The notes: generated by a model not told the origin, from the letters alone. A DNA stretch of 64,000 nt from Candidatus Saccharibacteria bacterium oral taxon 488 (GCA_005697215.1 CP040003.1:496001-560000), one strand, 5' to 3'. Positions 1 to 7,557 are shown, counted from the stretch's first letter. Numbers and translations are program-made.

Positions 1-669
1 GGAAACGATATTACCGATAAACTATCTGCCCTCGCCGCTAAATCAAACGATAAAGCAATAGTCCATCAAGCTATCGACCTGAACAAGAATAAGAAGTACG
101 CCGATATGCCAGCCTGGGTTAAAGAACGCTACGCTGCAGAAAATGGCATTGACAAGGAACAGCTAACCTATGCAACGCAGGCAAGTTATAAAGCAGATGT
201 TAAACTGCAATACCTCAAAGAGGCAACCAAGGATATGTCGAATGAGCAGCTGGTTAACACTCTACATGCTGGACGCAGGAAGTCAATCGCCGACAAGTGT
301 TTCGTAGAAGATTCTATGCTGAAGAGTTTCTACAACGACGGACGTATATCCAAAGATCAGTACCAAGCCCTGCGGTCCCTAATCATGGATGAGAACGGTA
401 ATGTTACTTCGCAATCCAGAAACGGTGGCGGAGGTGCTAGACGCGGCTCAGGCAGTGGCGGTGGACGAAGAGGCGGTACTGTCAGTGGAATTTCAGTGCC
501 AGACTACAACGTCAAGATGATGAAGCTCTCTAGTCCATACGGCTTTGCGAAAGATCCAAATGTGAGCCTTGGCAACGTCGGTTCAAACAAGAACATCGTT
601 ACCGGTATCAAAGCACCGTCACAGTTCAAAATTAGTAAGTCGGCGCTACCAACGCCGCGCGTAAGATAA
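1..669 (+). CDS. Phage structural protein, C-terminal part (5' end outside window)
   Basis: The frame is open from base 1 (reading GNDITDKLSALAAK...), so this is the tail of a longer gene and the ATG at 106 is probably internal. The first half is charged and helical. Around codons 140-160 there is a Gly/Arg-rich low-complexity linker (GGGGARRG, then GSGGGRRGG), followed by a Ser/Lys/Pro-rich end. It lies 10 bases upstream of the adaptor-like gene and belongs to the same structural operon. By position it could be a virion, internal or scaffold-type protein, but no specific family is recognised. Confidence 0.75.
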   Translation, partial: GNDITDKLSALAAKSNDKAIVHQAIDLNKNKKYADMPAWVKERYAAENGIDKEQLTYATQASYKADVKLQYLKEATKDMSNEQLVNTLHAGRRKSIADKCFVEDSMLKSFYNDGRISKDQYQALRSLIMDENGNVTSQSRNGGGGARRGSGSGGGRRGGTVSGISVPDYNVKMMKLSSPYGFAKDPNVSLGNVGSNKNIVTGIKAPSQFKISKSALPTPRVR

Positions 670-679
670 GGAGTTCAGA

Positions 680-1333
680 ATGAAAGTCAACGAGATACTA
701 AAGAGTGTCCACGTAGCATACGAACAAGCAGCGGATGCGCCTGCACTCAATGATGAGGACGGGCAAATACGACTAAACCTGCTACAGAAGGCTGTACGCC
801 GCTGGTCAACGGATAATGTTACTAAATGGAATGAGCTGTTTAGTGTAGGCGATATCGGTCCTATTCAACCTGGACAGCGCGAGTATGACCTGCCGGAAGG
901 ATATTCGCTATCTAGCGGATTCTACCTACAGGGCAGCTCAGAGCCTCTATATGTAAAGTCCCCTAGCCAGCTAACTGGCGAAGATGGCAAGTTTGTTACT
1001 ATTCTGGGAAATCCACAAATCGGACACAAGCTTCGGCTAGGTTGGATACCAAAATCTAGCGATCAGGAAATTGGCAAAACTATCATCGTTAAATACTATC
1101 GCGAGCCGTTTATTCCAACAAAACTAGATGATGTACTAGAAATGAGCGACCCAAACTTCGCCATAGCCTACGTAACAGCAGAACTGTTCGTAAATGACGA
1201 TGCCAACCTATACACGAAATATAACAGTGACGCCATGATACTCCTAGCAAATATGCGGCAGCGCAATGAGCTAGTTCCTGATGGGCAGTTTAGCGGACTT
1301 GAGGGCGACATTGGGATAGGAGGAGATTGGTAA
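680..1333 (+). CDS. Phage head-to-tail adaptor-like structural protein
   Basis: A 217-residue soluble protein with a Shine-Dalgarno AAGGAG just before the ATG. It starts with a helical stretch (MKVNEILKSVHVAYEQA), has a beta-rich middle with a YDLPEGY segment, and ends with helices and a glycine-rich tail. The size, the fold pattern and the place just before a large hub-like protein resemble the gp4-type adaptors of P22-like podoviruses and the gp11-type tail tubes of T7-like phages. The stop TAA overlaps the ATG of the next gene by one base (TAATG), so the two are translationally coupled. The assignment rests on synteny and general features, not on a diagnostic motif. Confidence 0.5.
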   Translation: MKVNEILKSVHVAYEQAADAPALNDEDGQIRLNLLQKAVRRWSTDNVTKWNELFSVGDIGPIQPGQREYDLPEGYSLSSGFYLQGSSEPLYVKSPSQLTGEDGKFVTILGNPQIGHKLRLGWIPKSSDQEIGKTIIVKYYREPFIPTKLDDVLEMSDPNFAIAYVTAELFVNDDANLYTKYNSDAMILLANMRQRNELVPDGQFSGLEGDIGIGGDW

Positions 1334-3336
1334 TGGCAGTACAAACTCCCCCACGTATGACAGGCGGCAGCGCTAAAACACAGAACATTATCATCCCGAA
1401 TTTTAGCGGTGGTGTTAACAGCTATCTAGACGAGGCACGCCTACCGAATAACACACTCCGTTCTGCCGTAAATTACATGCTAAGGCAGGATGGTGTGCTG
1501 TATCCGCGTTGGGGTACAAAAACGTTTTTCCCTGTTCTAGACAAAATGCCCGACGGTTTTGACAAGTTCACCGTAAAAATGCTAGCAACGGCCAGCGGGC
1601 TAGAAGAATGGGCTATCATCGTGGAAGACGGCGTTGTCAAGCGATCAAACGGCGGAGCATGGCAGGAAGCAACCGGAGAAAAGCTCACACCTGGATATGA
1701 AGCAAAGTTCTATCAAGTGGACGATTGCGTATACATCGTCAATGGTAAGGATGTTCTGGCGTTCTACGACATCGCTAACAATAAGGTGAAGAAGTTTGAA
1801 GGTATCGACACGCCAAAAAACCTCAAGGTTACCAATTCTAAGAATCTAGCAACCGGCAGCTATTCCAACTTTTATAAAGTCTCGGCGGTCAATGAGGTTG
1901 GCGAAACAATGGCATCAGCTGAAATCTCCGTAAAAACCAGCCGTATCCGCAACCAGTGGCGCCAGACAGGCGAAGTTGAGGACTACCTGGAATTAACCTG
2001 GGATGCCGTACCAAAAGCTACCCGTTACAATATCTACTACAGCGACATGTCGAATGACGAAACGTATATTGACTCGGTATCGACTAACTCGTATCGAGAT
2101 TTGGGGCGTACCGCGCAAAACGTAGCTGTGGAGGCTCCTGTAGCCGACACTACTTCCGGTCCCGTTCTTCGTGATATCACTGGATCAAGCTACCGTATAT
2201 TTGGCGTTGGTGTAGACGATAAGGTCTACTGGGGCGGCGTTGGTAAATATATCAGTGCATTCAATGCCTTCTATGGCGGCGGGTGGGTCGAGATAAACAA
2301 AGGTACTGGTGAAATACCAATCACCGTCCGCAGCTATCGTGATGGACGTGGTGAACCAGTAAACGTAGTGTTTATGACAACCGCATCTGGCGAGGGTTCT
2401 CAAAACCAGCTTACGCTCACCTCGATGACTGTTGGTAATACATCGTTCATTGTACCTAATATTGCCCGGGTTGTCGGCTCTTACGGTACATACGCCGCTG
2501 GCTCAGTTACTGAGGCAGACAACAACCTATTCTTTACCTGCTCCAGAGGCAAAAATACCACTGGCGCTAAACCTGACCTGCTGAACGTATTGAGTACTGA
2601 AGAGGTCAGTCTAGCTATTCGCCCAGATTTTGATGGTATCAACCCGCTATATGGCCGCGGAATATCGAGTGTACACTTTGATGGAAAAATATTTGATGCT
2701 GTACCGGCCGCCCAATCCAAAGTCAATAATGAAATCTGGATACTGGACTTGCAGCTGAAGGCATGGATACGTCCGTGGACTATTGGTATCAAGAAGCTTA
2801 TTACCTTTACTCCGAGTGACGGACGCGAGCGATTGATGGGACTTCGCTCAACACCAGACAACAACGGCAAATATCGAATTGTCGAGTTTAGCGAAAAATA
2901 CATAACCGATGACGGCGAGCCGTTTGTGTCTACGTTCCGGACAGGACTGCTCCACTTCGATAAGGGGCATATGAGCTGGGCAAAGATGAAGAAGACCTAC
3001 ATCGAGCTACTACGCGTGAGCGGATCATTGTCCATTACGGTGAGCGGTACCGGCAAGAAACGTGTTTTGCGCACCCTGAAAGACATTACGGTCTCTAGTG
3101 CTATGGTAACGACCGGATTTAACAGCGATAAATTCAACGATTTTGCGTTTAACGATACAGAAGGAGGACACGTAACTTTTAGCGACCCAAGTACCAAAAA
3201 ATCACTGAAAATAAATAAGGTGGTCAATAACTACCGAGTAGACGGCAGATCAAGCAACGCCTCCTATGGTATAGCCACAATCACATCTGTGGTCATACCA
3301 AAGAAAGTACCAGACCCTGCCAGTTGGAAGAAGTAA
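1333..3336 (+). CDS. Large tail hub/nozzle-like protein with a fibronectin III domain
   Basis: A 667-residue protein. The ATG at 1333 is preferred because AGGAGG lies 8-10 bases upstream and the start overlaps the previous stop; an in-frame TTG at 1327 is less likely. The N-terminus (NFSGGVNSYLDEARLPNN) matches the 'net result' opening typical of podovirus tail-hub and stabilisation proteins. Residues about 165-265 form a fibronectin type III-like domain (YKVSAVNEVGET, YNIYYSD). The rest is beta-rich, as in the beta-propeller hubs of P22 gp10 and T7 gp12. It would form the distal tail tube and dock the fibre encoded next. Confidence 0.6.
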   Translation: MAVQTPPRMTGGSAKTQNIIIPNFSGGVNSYLDEARLPNNTLRSAVNYMLRQDGVLYPRWGTKTFFPVLDKMPDGFDKFTVKMLATASGLEEWAIIVEDGVVKRSNGGAWQEATGEKLTPGYEAKFYQVDDCVYIVNGKDVLAFYDIANNKVKKFEGIDTPKNLKVTNSKNLATGSYSNFYKVSAVNEVGETMASAEISVKTSRIRNQWRQTGEVEDYLELTWDAVPKATRYNIYYSDMSNDETYIDSVSTNSYRDLGRTAQNVAVEAPVADTTSGPVLRDITGSSYRIFGVGVDDKVYWGGVGKYISAFNAFYGGGWVEINKGTGEIPITVRSYRDGRGEPVNVVFMTTASGEGSQNQLTLTSMTVGNTSFIVPNIARVVGSYGTYAAGSVTEADNNLFFTCSRGKNTTGAKPDLLNVLSTEEVSLAIRPDFDGINPLYGRGISSVHFDGKIFDAVPAAQSKVNNEIWILDLQLKAWIRPWTIGIKKLITFTPSDGRERLMGLRSTPDNNGKYRIVEFSEKYITDDGEPFVSTFRTGLLHFDKGHMSWAKMKKTYIELLRVSGSLSITVSGTGKKRVLRTLKDITVSSAMVTTGFNSDKFNDFAFNDTEGGHVTFSDPSTKKSLKINKVVNNYRVDGRSSNASYGIATITSVVIPKKVPDPASWKK

Positions 3337-3356
3337 ATAACTAAAGGAAAAATGAA

Positions 3357-4256
3357 ATGGATAAACTACGAAAAACTTCAAACATACCGCCTACAACATT
3401 AAGTGCGTCAATCAGCGACACGGACACAACTATTCCATTGTCGTCTACTGTAGGTGCGGAAACCAGTACGTGCATTGATATTGTCATCGATAGAATTGAC
3501 GCCGCTGGTGAAAAGACTCCTGACAAAATGGAAGTCGTCACGGTCCTGATATCTGGGAACAACGGCACTAACGCTGTTCGAGGGCGTACTGCCCCGGCTA
3601 TGCCGCATGAGCAAGGTGCTGTGGTTGAATACAATATCTCGACGTCTGTATTGCATAATGACTTGATTGATGGCATGTCATCGATCTTAACGCCCGAAGG
3701 CAAGCCAAAAGAAAAATCTATACCTCTCGATTCTATCAACGGAGGTACTAAAAAGGGTGTGCTTATGGTGGGAGAAGAAGGCAAAACTTCGGTAAGTAAG
3801 GTTGCGTCAGACAACATCGATTTTAAGACTATGCCTATGTTTGCCGCTACCACCTCAAAGTGGGATAGCCTCCCAGGGGGAGGCGTCTCAATAGTGAACT
3901 ATAATGAAGTAGAATACGATACTGTGAAGATGTTTGATAAGAGCACTCATCAATCCACTGTGCCAGTAGACGGTATTTATACAATCTCTGCTAAAGCAGC
4001 TGTAACATCAGCTGGATATAACTCGGCAACTACCGCTACTGTTATGGTGTATAAGAACGGTAAACTGTTAGAGGAAATGACACGAGTGGCTGGTAGCGGC
4101 AACGGCTTGACCTTATTGCGCTTGTCTCATACATTTGATGTGCTTCTTAAAAAGGGCGATATCATTGATGTGCGGGCGCATTGTTCTGAAAACCGCGACT
4201 ATGGCGGGCCATCAACACACAGTAGATTCTCGATGCGGCTGGTTGCACTTTTCTAG
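3357..4256 (+). CDS. Tail fibre / receptor-binding protein, expressed form of an invertible gene
   Basis: A 299-residue protein with an AAAGGAAA Shine-Dalgarno. The constant part, residues 1 to about 158, is a beta-rich virion-attachment region ending in NIDFKT (153-158). The variable tip, about 159-299, resembles a C1q/TNF-like jelly roll: a GIYTISAKA strand, a VYKNGK strand, KKGDIIDVRA and a final hydrophobic strand. The codons for NIDFKT contain one copy of an 18-bp repeat (3812-3829), and the inverted copy sits at 4596-4613 in front of a different tip in the same frame. The gene is therefore probably one of two interchangeable versions. The stop TAG shares CTAG with the stop of the opposing ORF. 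Confidence 0.75.
   Translation: MDKLRKTSNIPPTTLSASISDTDTTIPLSSTVGAETSTCIDIVIDRIDAAGEKTPDKMEVVTVLISGNNGTNAVRGRTAPAMPHEQGAVVEYNISTSVLHNDLIDGMSSILTPEGKPKEKSIPLDSINGGTKKGVLMVGEEGKTSVSKVASDNIDFKTMPMFAATTSKWDSLPGGGVSIVNYNEVEYDTVKMFDKSTHQSTVPVDGIYTISAKAAVTSAGYNSATTATVMVYKNGKLLEEMTRVAGSGNGLTLLRLSHTFDVLLKKGDIIDVRAHCSENRDYGGPSTHSRFSMRLVALF
3812..3829 (+). repeat. Inverted repeat, left copy (inversion site)
   Basis: CAACATCGATTTTAAGAC, identical to the reverse complement of 4596-4613. It encodes NIDFKT in the fibre gene. Similarity stops abruptly on both sides, so the repeat is a recombination site and not the remains of a gene duplication. Confidence 0.85.
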
Positions 4257-4645
4257 ATTTCGCCTACAGCTATCCACGAAACACCGTGCCAGGCTGAACC
4301 AAAATTTCCTTGAGAAGTCGCCATCAGCTTACATCCATCATTTGTTATGCTGGTTGGCTCAATTGCATTACCGGTGCGCACGGGGATATTTAACTCTGCT
4401 ATATTACCAGCTCTCTCTCCATTCTTATATCCATTGAACGATGCGGTGATTGAAAATATTTTTTTGAATTGCTTAGGAAACGCAATCGGCACCTCTATAG
4501 TATTCCGGTTATTGCCTAAAAACTGCGTCCAGCCTGCCTGAATCATAAGATTACCAACGGTAACAATATCACCATTTGTTTTACTCGCGAATAGTGTCTT
4601 AAAATCGATGTTGCACGATTTTGTCTGTTTTATTGATAAAATCAC
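4253..4645 (-). CDS. Silent alternative tail-fibre tip cassette
   Basis: An opposite-strand ORF of 130 codons inside an otherwise plus-strand phage module. The nominal start is a GTG at 4645 with no convincing ribosome binding site, and there is no promoter, as expected for a cassette that is silent in this orientation. From codon 12 it reads NIDFKT, the same hexapeptide and the same 18 bases as the fibre gene. Its tip then reads like phage fibre C-termini of the gp53-like type (GWTQF, a conserved IAFPKQFKKIF strand, a WIAVGEI end). Inversion between the 18-bp repeats would yield a 271-residue fibre: the constant 158 residues plus 113 from here. The gp53-like assignment is by eye. Confidence 0.7.
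   Translation of the reverse strand: MILSIKQTKSCNIDFKTLFASKTNGDIVTVGNLMIQAGWTQFLGNNRNTIEVPIAFPKQFKKIFSITASFNGYKNGERAGNIAELNIPVRTGNAIEPTSITNDGCKLMATSQGNFGSAWHGVSWIAVGEI
4596..4613 (-). repeat. Inverted repeat, right copy (inversion site)
   Basis: GTCTTAAAATCGATGTTG on the plus strand, the exact reverse complement of 3812-3829. It encodes the same NIDFKT hexapeptide in the minus-strand ORF. Confidence 0.85.
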
Positions 4646-4686
4646 GCCTCACAATATATAATACAATCAGTTAGCTACAATGTAGA

Positions 4687-4731
4687 GACTGCCAATTTGA
4701 TCTAATGGTGATCAGCGGCAGTCTTTTATTT
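4687..4731 (+). terminator. Rho-independent terminator after the fibre locus
   Basis: GACTGCC (4687-4693) pairs with GGCAGTC (4717-4723), with extra pairing TTGATC/GATCA inside, followed by TTTTATTTT. It lies outside the invertible segment, between the fibre and the lysis genes. Confidence 0.75.
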
Positions 4732-4747
4732 TGGCAAAGGATAGCAA

Positions 4748-5152
4748 ATGAAAGAAATAGACTTAACAGAATTTGGCGAAATGAAATCAGACGTAAAGCA
4801 TGTCAAAGAGGCTGTTGACGAGATAAAACGCACGCTTGCCAGCCAAGATAATGTTAGCCGTTCTGAACACCATGAACTAGCCACTCTCGTCTCCGCCATG
4901 AAAGAGAGTTACGATAATCGTCTAAATACTCTGGAAGGACAAAATAACGTCAATGCTGCTACGTTCACCGGAAAGCTCGGTAGATGGTTCAATGACGCAA
5001 TGGTCCAGGAAATCGGTAAGATTATCATCGCAGCAATATTATTCTACCTTTACAATAGCCAGATAACTACTCAAATACAGAAGACCCAAGACGAGATCAA
5101 TAAGACTAATCACTACGTCAATTCGCGGCTAGAGGCGGAGGCAAAGAAATGA
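4748..5152 (+). CDS. Coiled-coil protein with one membrane segment, XhlA/holin-associated type
   Basis: 134 residues with Shine-Dalgarno AAAGGA. Residues about 1-75 are strongly helical and charged (coiled coil). Residues about 93-110 (IGKIIIAAILFYLYNS) form a single membrane span, and a second charged helix follows. This is the arrangement of XhlA-type haemolysin/holin-helper proteins next to phage lysis genes. Its TGA overlaps the ATG of the 32-residue ORF by four bases (ATGA), so translation is coupled through the lysis cassette. A spanin-like role is a possible alternative. Confidence 0.55.
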   Translation: MKEIDLTEFGEMKSDVKHVKEAVDEIKRTLASQDNVSRSEHHELATLVSAMKESYDNRLNTLEGQNNVNAATFTGKLGRWFNDAMVQEIGKIIIAAILFYLYNSQITTQIQKTQDEINKTNHYVNSRLEAEAKK

Positions 5153-5247
5153 CCGTAATCGCCACACTGATATCACTAACCACAATCTCGCTTATTCTCT
5201 ACCTGATTTTTCGAAGCAACAATAACGACAAAGGAGGACTACAATGA
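5149..5247 (+). CDS. 32-residue single-span membrane peptide in the lysis cassette
   Basis: A very short ORF (MTVIATLISLTTISLILYLI, then FRSNNNDKGGLQ). Its ATG overlaps the stop of the upstream gene (ATGA) and its TGA overlaps the ATG of the holin (ATGA). The Shine-Dalgarno of the downstream holin (AAAGGAGG) is inside its last codons. The hydrophobic segment of about 18 residues followed by a polar tail resembles small lysis regulators or pinholin-like peptides. The double stop/start coupling supports it as a real gene. Function is inferred from context only. Confidence 0.6.
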   Translation: MTVIATLISLTTISLILYLIFRSNNNDKGGLQ

Positions 5248-5459
5248 AGTTCGACAAATCCACCAATCAAAAAATATCACTGGCAATGGGCATATTGTCA
5301 TTCTTCGCGGCGTTCGTGCTGTTTCAAGGAGATACATGGGGATTCTCCCCTTTAGCAAAGCAAATATTCTCGTCAATCACGGGTACAATTTCTTTGGTAA
5401 ATATGTATTTCTTCGGTAGCACGGCTGAAAAAATCAAGAACGAAAGGAGCGAAAAATGA
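5244..5459 (+). CDS. Holin, two membrane spans
   Basis: 71 residues with an AAAGGAGG Shine-Dalgarno six bases before the ATG. Two hydrophobic segments (about 11-27 and 43-58) with short charged termini (MKFDKS at the start, EKIKNERSEK at the end) fit a class II holin that would permeabilise the membrane for release or activation of the endolysin. The stop overlaps the endolysin start by four bases (ATGA). Confidence 0.65.
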   Translation: MKFDKSTNQKISLAMGILSFFAAFVLFQGDTWGFSPLAKQIFSSITGTISLVNMYFFGSTAEKIKNERSEK

Positions 5460-6562
5460 AACGAGTAATAGCATTTATTAAGCGTCATTTGGCGTCGGTC
5501 ATTGTTCTCGCGGTGATTGCTGTGATTGGCACGATGGCAACACTAGCACATCAGAACGACGACGGCACGCGCACGTTTGACAGAAAAGCGCCAAAATACA
5601 GCGAGGCAATTGAACAGGCGCACTGTAAGGTCAAAGCTTCGACTGACGCGGCTATCGCAAGCACGCTTGGCTTCGATGCGCCACAAGACAAAGGCAGCGG
5701 CTGCGAACCAAAGGACAAAGAATTAGCACAGTTTGGCTCTGGCGTTTATTACAAGACCGACCTATCCAGTCCTACGGCGTTTGTCAATGCTATGAATGGC
5801 CGCGGATTTAATGAGGGCTACGGACTACAGTGCGTAGCAGGATTTAAGCAGTTTATGTTTAGTCTCTCAGGGCGTGTGGTGGCTACCCGCACCGGTGGCG
5901 CAAGCGGCTATGCTAATCAGGTAGGTGAAATTCAAGCGCTTGGCTTTACGTGGCATGGCGGGCAAGCTGGTATGAAAGACGGCGACTGGGCAATATTCGG
6001 TGGTGGACAGTATGGGCACGTCGCTATGTATTATCAGGGTAGGTTTTTCGGACAGAACCAAGGCTCGGGCAATATCTATGTCGGCAATGCATTTAATCTG
6101 ATGGACTTAGGCGGCTACCGCAACTCTATTATCGGTTACTATCGACCAAACATCTGGAACGGCACTGCTAGCGCGCCAGCCGCTCCAGCAGCCAATTCAA
6201 AAGCAGTAAACGATCAAGTGGTGGCTGATGTATTAAAAGGCGTGTACGGCAGTGGTGCTGACCGCGTAGCACGGTTGCAAGCCGCTGGCTATAATCCAGC
6301 CGAAGTACAGGCAGTAGTAAATTCACGCGTAGCAGCACAAGCACCGCAAGTAGTTGCACCGCGTCAGAATTATGTAGCTAACAACACGAGTGGTTACGTT
6401 GTGCGTCGCGGTGATACGCTCGGACATATTGCTTTGCGGAACGGCTGGTATAACGGTACAGGCAATCTGTTCGGTAATTCTGGCTATACACAGCGGCTGG
6501 CTGAGCGAAATGGAATTGCTAACCGCGGATTGATTTATCCAGGGCAAGTTATAAATAAGTAA
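5456..6562 (+). CDS. Endolysin: N-terminal membrane signal, CHAP domain, C-terminal LysM
   Basis: 368 residues. A basic start and hydrophobic segment (about 13-31, rich in Ala, Val and Ile) form a signal or signal-arrest-release anchor. The CHAP amidase/endopeptidase domain spans about 95-230, with the nucleophile in the GYGLQC motif (C126) and the general base in the GHVAMYY motif (H188). An Ala/Pro/Gln-rich linker leads to a LysM peptidoglycan-binding module (about 312-366, beginning GYVVRRGDTLGHIA). It would cleave host peptidoglycan at the end of the lytic cycle. A secreted-type start with a holin upstream suggests a SAR-type lysis strategy. Confidence 0.85.
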   Translation: MKRVIAFIKRHLASVIVLAVIAVIGTMATLAHQNDDGTRTFDRKAPKYSEAIEQAHCKVKASTDAAIASTLGFDAPQDKGSGCEPKDKELAQFGSGVYYKTDLSSPTAFVNAMNGRGFNEGYGLQCVAGFKQFMFSLSGRVVATRTGGASGYANQVGEIQALGFTWHGGQAGMKDGDWAIFGGGQYGHVAMYYQGRFFGQNQGSGNIYVGNAFNLMDLGGYRNSIIGYYRPNIWNGTASAPAAPAANSKAVNDQVVADVLKGVYGSGADRVARLQAAGYNPAEVQAVVNSRVAAQAPQVVAPRQNYVANNTSGYVVRRGDTLGHIALRNGWYNGTGNLFGNSGYTQRLAERNGIANRGLIYPGQVINK

Positions 6563-6578
6563 AGAAGGAGTCAAAATA

Positions 6579-6908
6579 ATGGAAACTACCAAATACAACG
6601 CGCTAGAAGAATTGCATAACGAACTGAATCGCGGCACACCAGGCGATGAAGTTTCTCTTAATATCGGCGGCAAAGAGGTACTGAAAATCAAGTTTCAAAC
6701 TGGCGGCACAGCTACTACAGAACGTAATGGCGTATTTATCGAGGATTTGCTTATTGTCGCTTACGCAAAATTAGCAGGCTACAATCGAGAGTTGCCGTGC
6801 CGCGAAAACAGTGTGGCTCTTACAAAAATCGAGGAAGCTATCATGTGGCTGGCTAATCGCAAAGCTGAGCGTGAAGCTCGCGGTGTGTATGGCACTGAGA
6901 AACGTTGA
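6579..6908 (+). CDS. acb2: Acb2-like anti-CBASS/anti-Thoeris cyclic-nucleotide sponge
   Basis: 109 residues with Shine-Dalgarno AGAAGGAG. The C-terminal half has the signature of the Acb2/Tad1 hairpin family of phage proteins: an (I/V)KFQxG strand, NGVxIEDLL, then CRENSVALTKIEEAIMW, and a terminal R-x-RGVYGT element. Known Acb2 proteins form hexamers that bind cyclic di- and trinucleotides and so block CBASS; some also bind Thoeris signals. The gene is last in the lysis operon, just before a terminator, a usual place for phage accessory genes. Ligand and activity are inferred from the family. Confidence 0.65.
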   Translation: METTKYNALEELHNELNRGTPGDEVSLNIGGKEVLKIKFQTGGTATTERNGVFIEDLLIVAYAKLAGYNRELPCRENSVALTKIEEAIMWLANRKAEREARGVYGTEKR

Positions 6909-6937
6909 ACTGTAAAGTGATTCTTTATAGTTGAGTT

Positions 6938-6970
6938 AAAACCGCCTCGAAAGCTCGGAGGCGGTTTTTT
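6938..6970 (+). terminator. Strong rho-independent terminator
   Basis: AAAACCGCCTC and GAGGCGGTTTTTT form a near-perfect stem around CGAAAGCTCG, ending in six T. It closes the phage late/lysis operon. Confidence 0.85.
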
Positions 6971-6989
6971 GACATTTTTTCACAAAATG

Positions 6990-7085
6990 TTGATTATTCT
7001 CGCAATCGTCTGCTATGGTGGTAGTAAGCTAAACCCATTAGTTGAACCTCGCCACCATATTTTGGTGCGGGGTTTTCATTTGTCC
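6990..7085 (+). ncRNA. Candidate short phage RNA between promoter-like and terminator-like elements
   Basis: A TTGATT...TATGGT pair, spaced about 18 bases, is followed by about 40 bases without an ORF. A hairpin comes next (CCTCGCCACCA pairing with TGGTGCGGGG), then TTTTCATTT. This gives a small transcription unit of roughly 70 nt in the gap between the lysis terminator and the next gene. No known RNA family is recognised. Confidence 0.3.
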
Positions 7086-7120
7086 CGACACTAAAATAGT
7101 AAAAGTTTTGAGGGTAATTA

Positions 7121-7510
7121 GTGGACGGTAATAAGGATTCTGATCCTCGTGTCAAGACCCTGCGCAAGAGACTTGGCAAAGCATCAGATTTAATAACAAA
7201 CGACGCGTACCTACCTATGTTTCGAAACCGGCAGATACGCTATCCCAAAGAGTTCGAAGAGAGCCTGATTCAAGCTGCACGCAAGAAAGACCCAAAGCGA
7301 TGGCTAGCTAAAGTATGGTCGTGCGAAAACATGATAGCCTCTGTGAAGATGCTGGCTAAATACATCGCACGGCGAATAGCTAAACACGCTAAGGAGGTTC
7401 ATGACGCCAAAGTGGCTAAACAGTTGAAGCGGATAAATCCAGCTGGACTATTGAAGCTAACTGAAATTAAAAAGCAGCGTAAGTCTATAGCTGGTAATTT
7501 ACTGCTATAG
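7121..7510 (+). CDS. Small basic phage protein of unknown function
   Basis: 129 residues, GTG start preceded by GAGGG. Highly basic (many Lys/Arg, e.g. RVKTLRKRLGK and YIARRIAKHAKE), predicted all-helical and without membrane segments, so nucleic-acid binding is plausible. Its place between the late operon and the integrase would suit a regulator or a DNA-binding accessory protein, but no family is recognised. It is followed by a small hairpin terminator. Confidence 0.55.
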   Translation: MDGNKDSDPRVKTLRKRLGKASDLITNDAYLPMFRNRQIRYPKEFEESLIQAARKKDPKRWLAKVWSCENMIASVKMLAKYIARRIAKHAKEVHDAKVAKQLKRINPAGLLKLTEIKKQRKSIAGNLLL

Positions 7511-7532
7511 AGCTGGTTGATTCTCTTCTCTA

Positions 7533-7557
7533 ACACGGCGACGACCGTGTGTTTCTT
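7533..7557 (+). terminator. Short hairpin terminator
   Basis: ACACGG/CCGTGT stem with a CGACGA loop followed by GTTTCTT. The remaining bases up to about 7770 are AT-rich without an ORF and could hold recombinase arm-binding sites, which cannot be shown here. Confidence 0.5.

Larger units (their letters stand above)
3812..4613. mobile_element. Putative invertible DNA segment switching the tail-fibre tip
   Basis: The 802-bp interval is bounded by perfect 18-bp inverted repeats and holds the 3' part of the expressed fibre gene and, in opposite orientation, the alternative tip. Both ORFs end at a shared CTAG near the segment's middle. Reading frame is preserved at the repeat in both orientations. 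A rho-independent terminator (4687-4731) lies just outside and would serve either version. The inversion itself is inferred; only the architecture is seen. Confidence 0.75.

Noticed and set aside
4135..4437. Plus-strand ORF of 100 codons across the fibre stop and opposite the silent tip
   Set aside because: Overlaps two better supported frames and has no ribosome site.
3812..4613. Diversity-generating retroelement or old tandem duplication as an explanation of the fibre repeats
   Set aside because: The identity is confined to 18 bases in inverted orientation with different tips on either side; there is no reverse transcriptase or template/variable repeat in the window.
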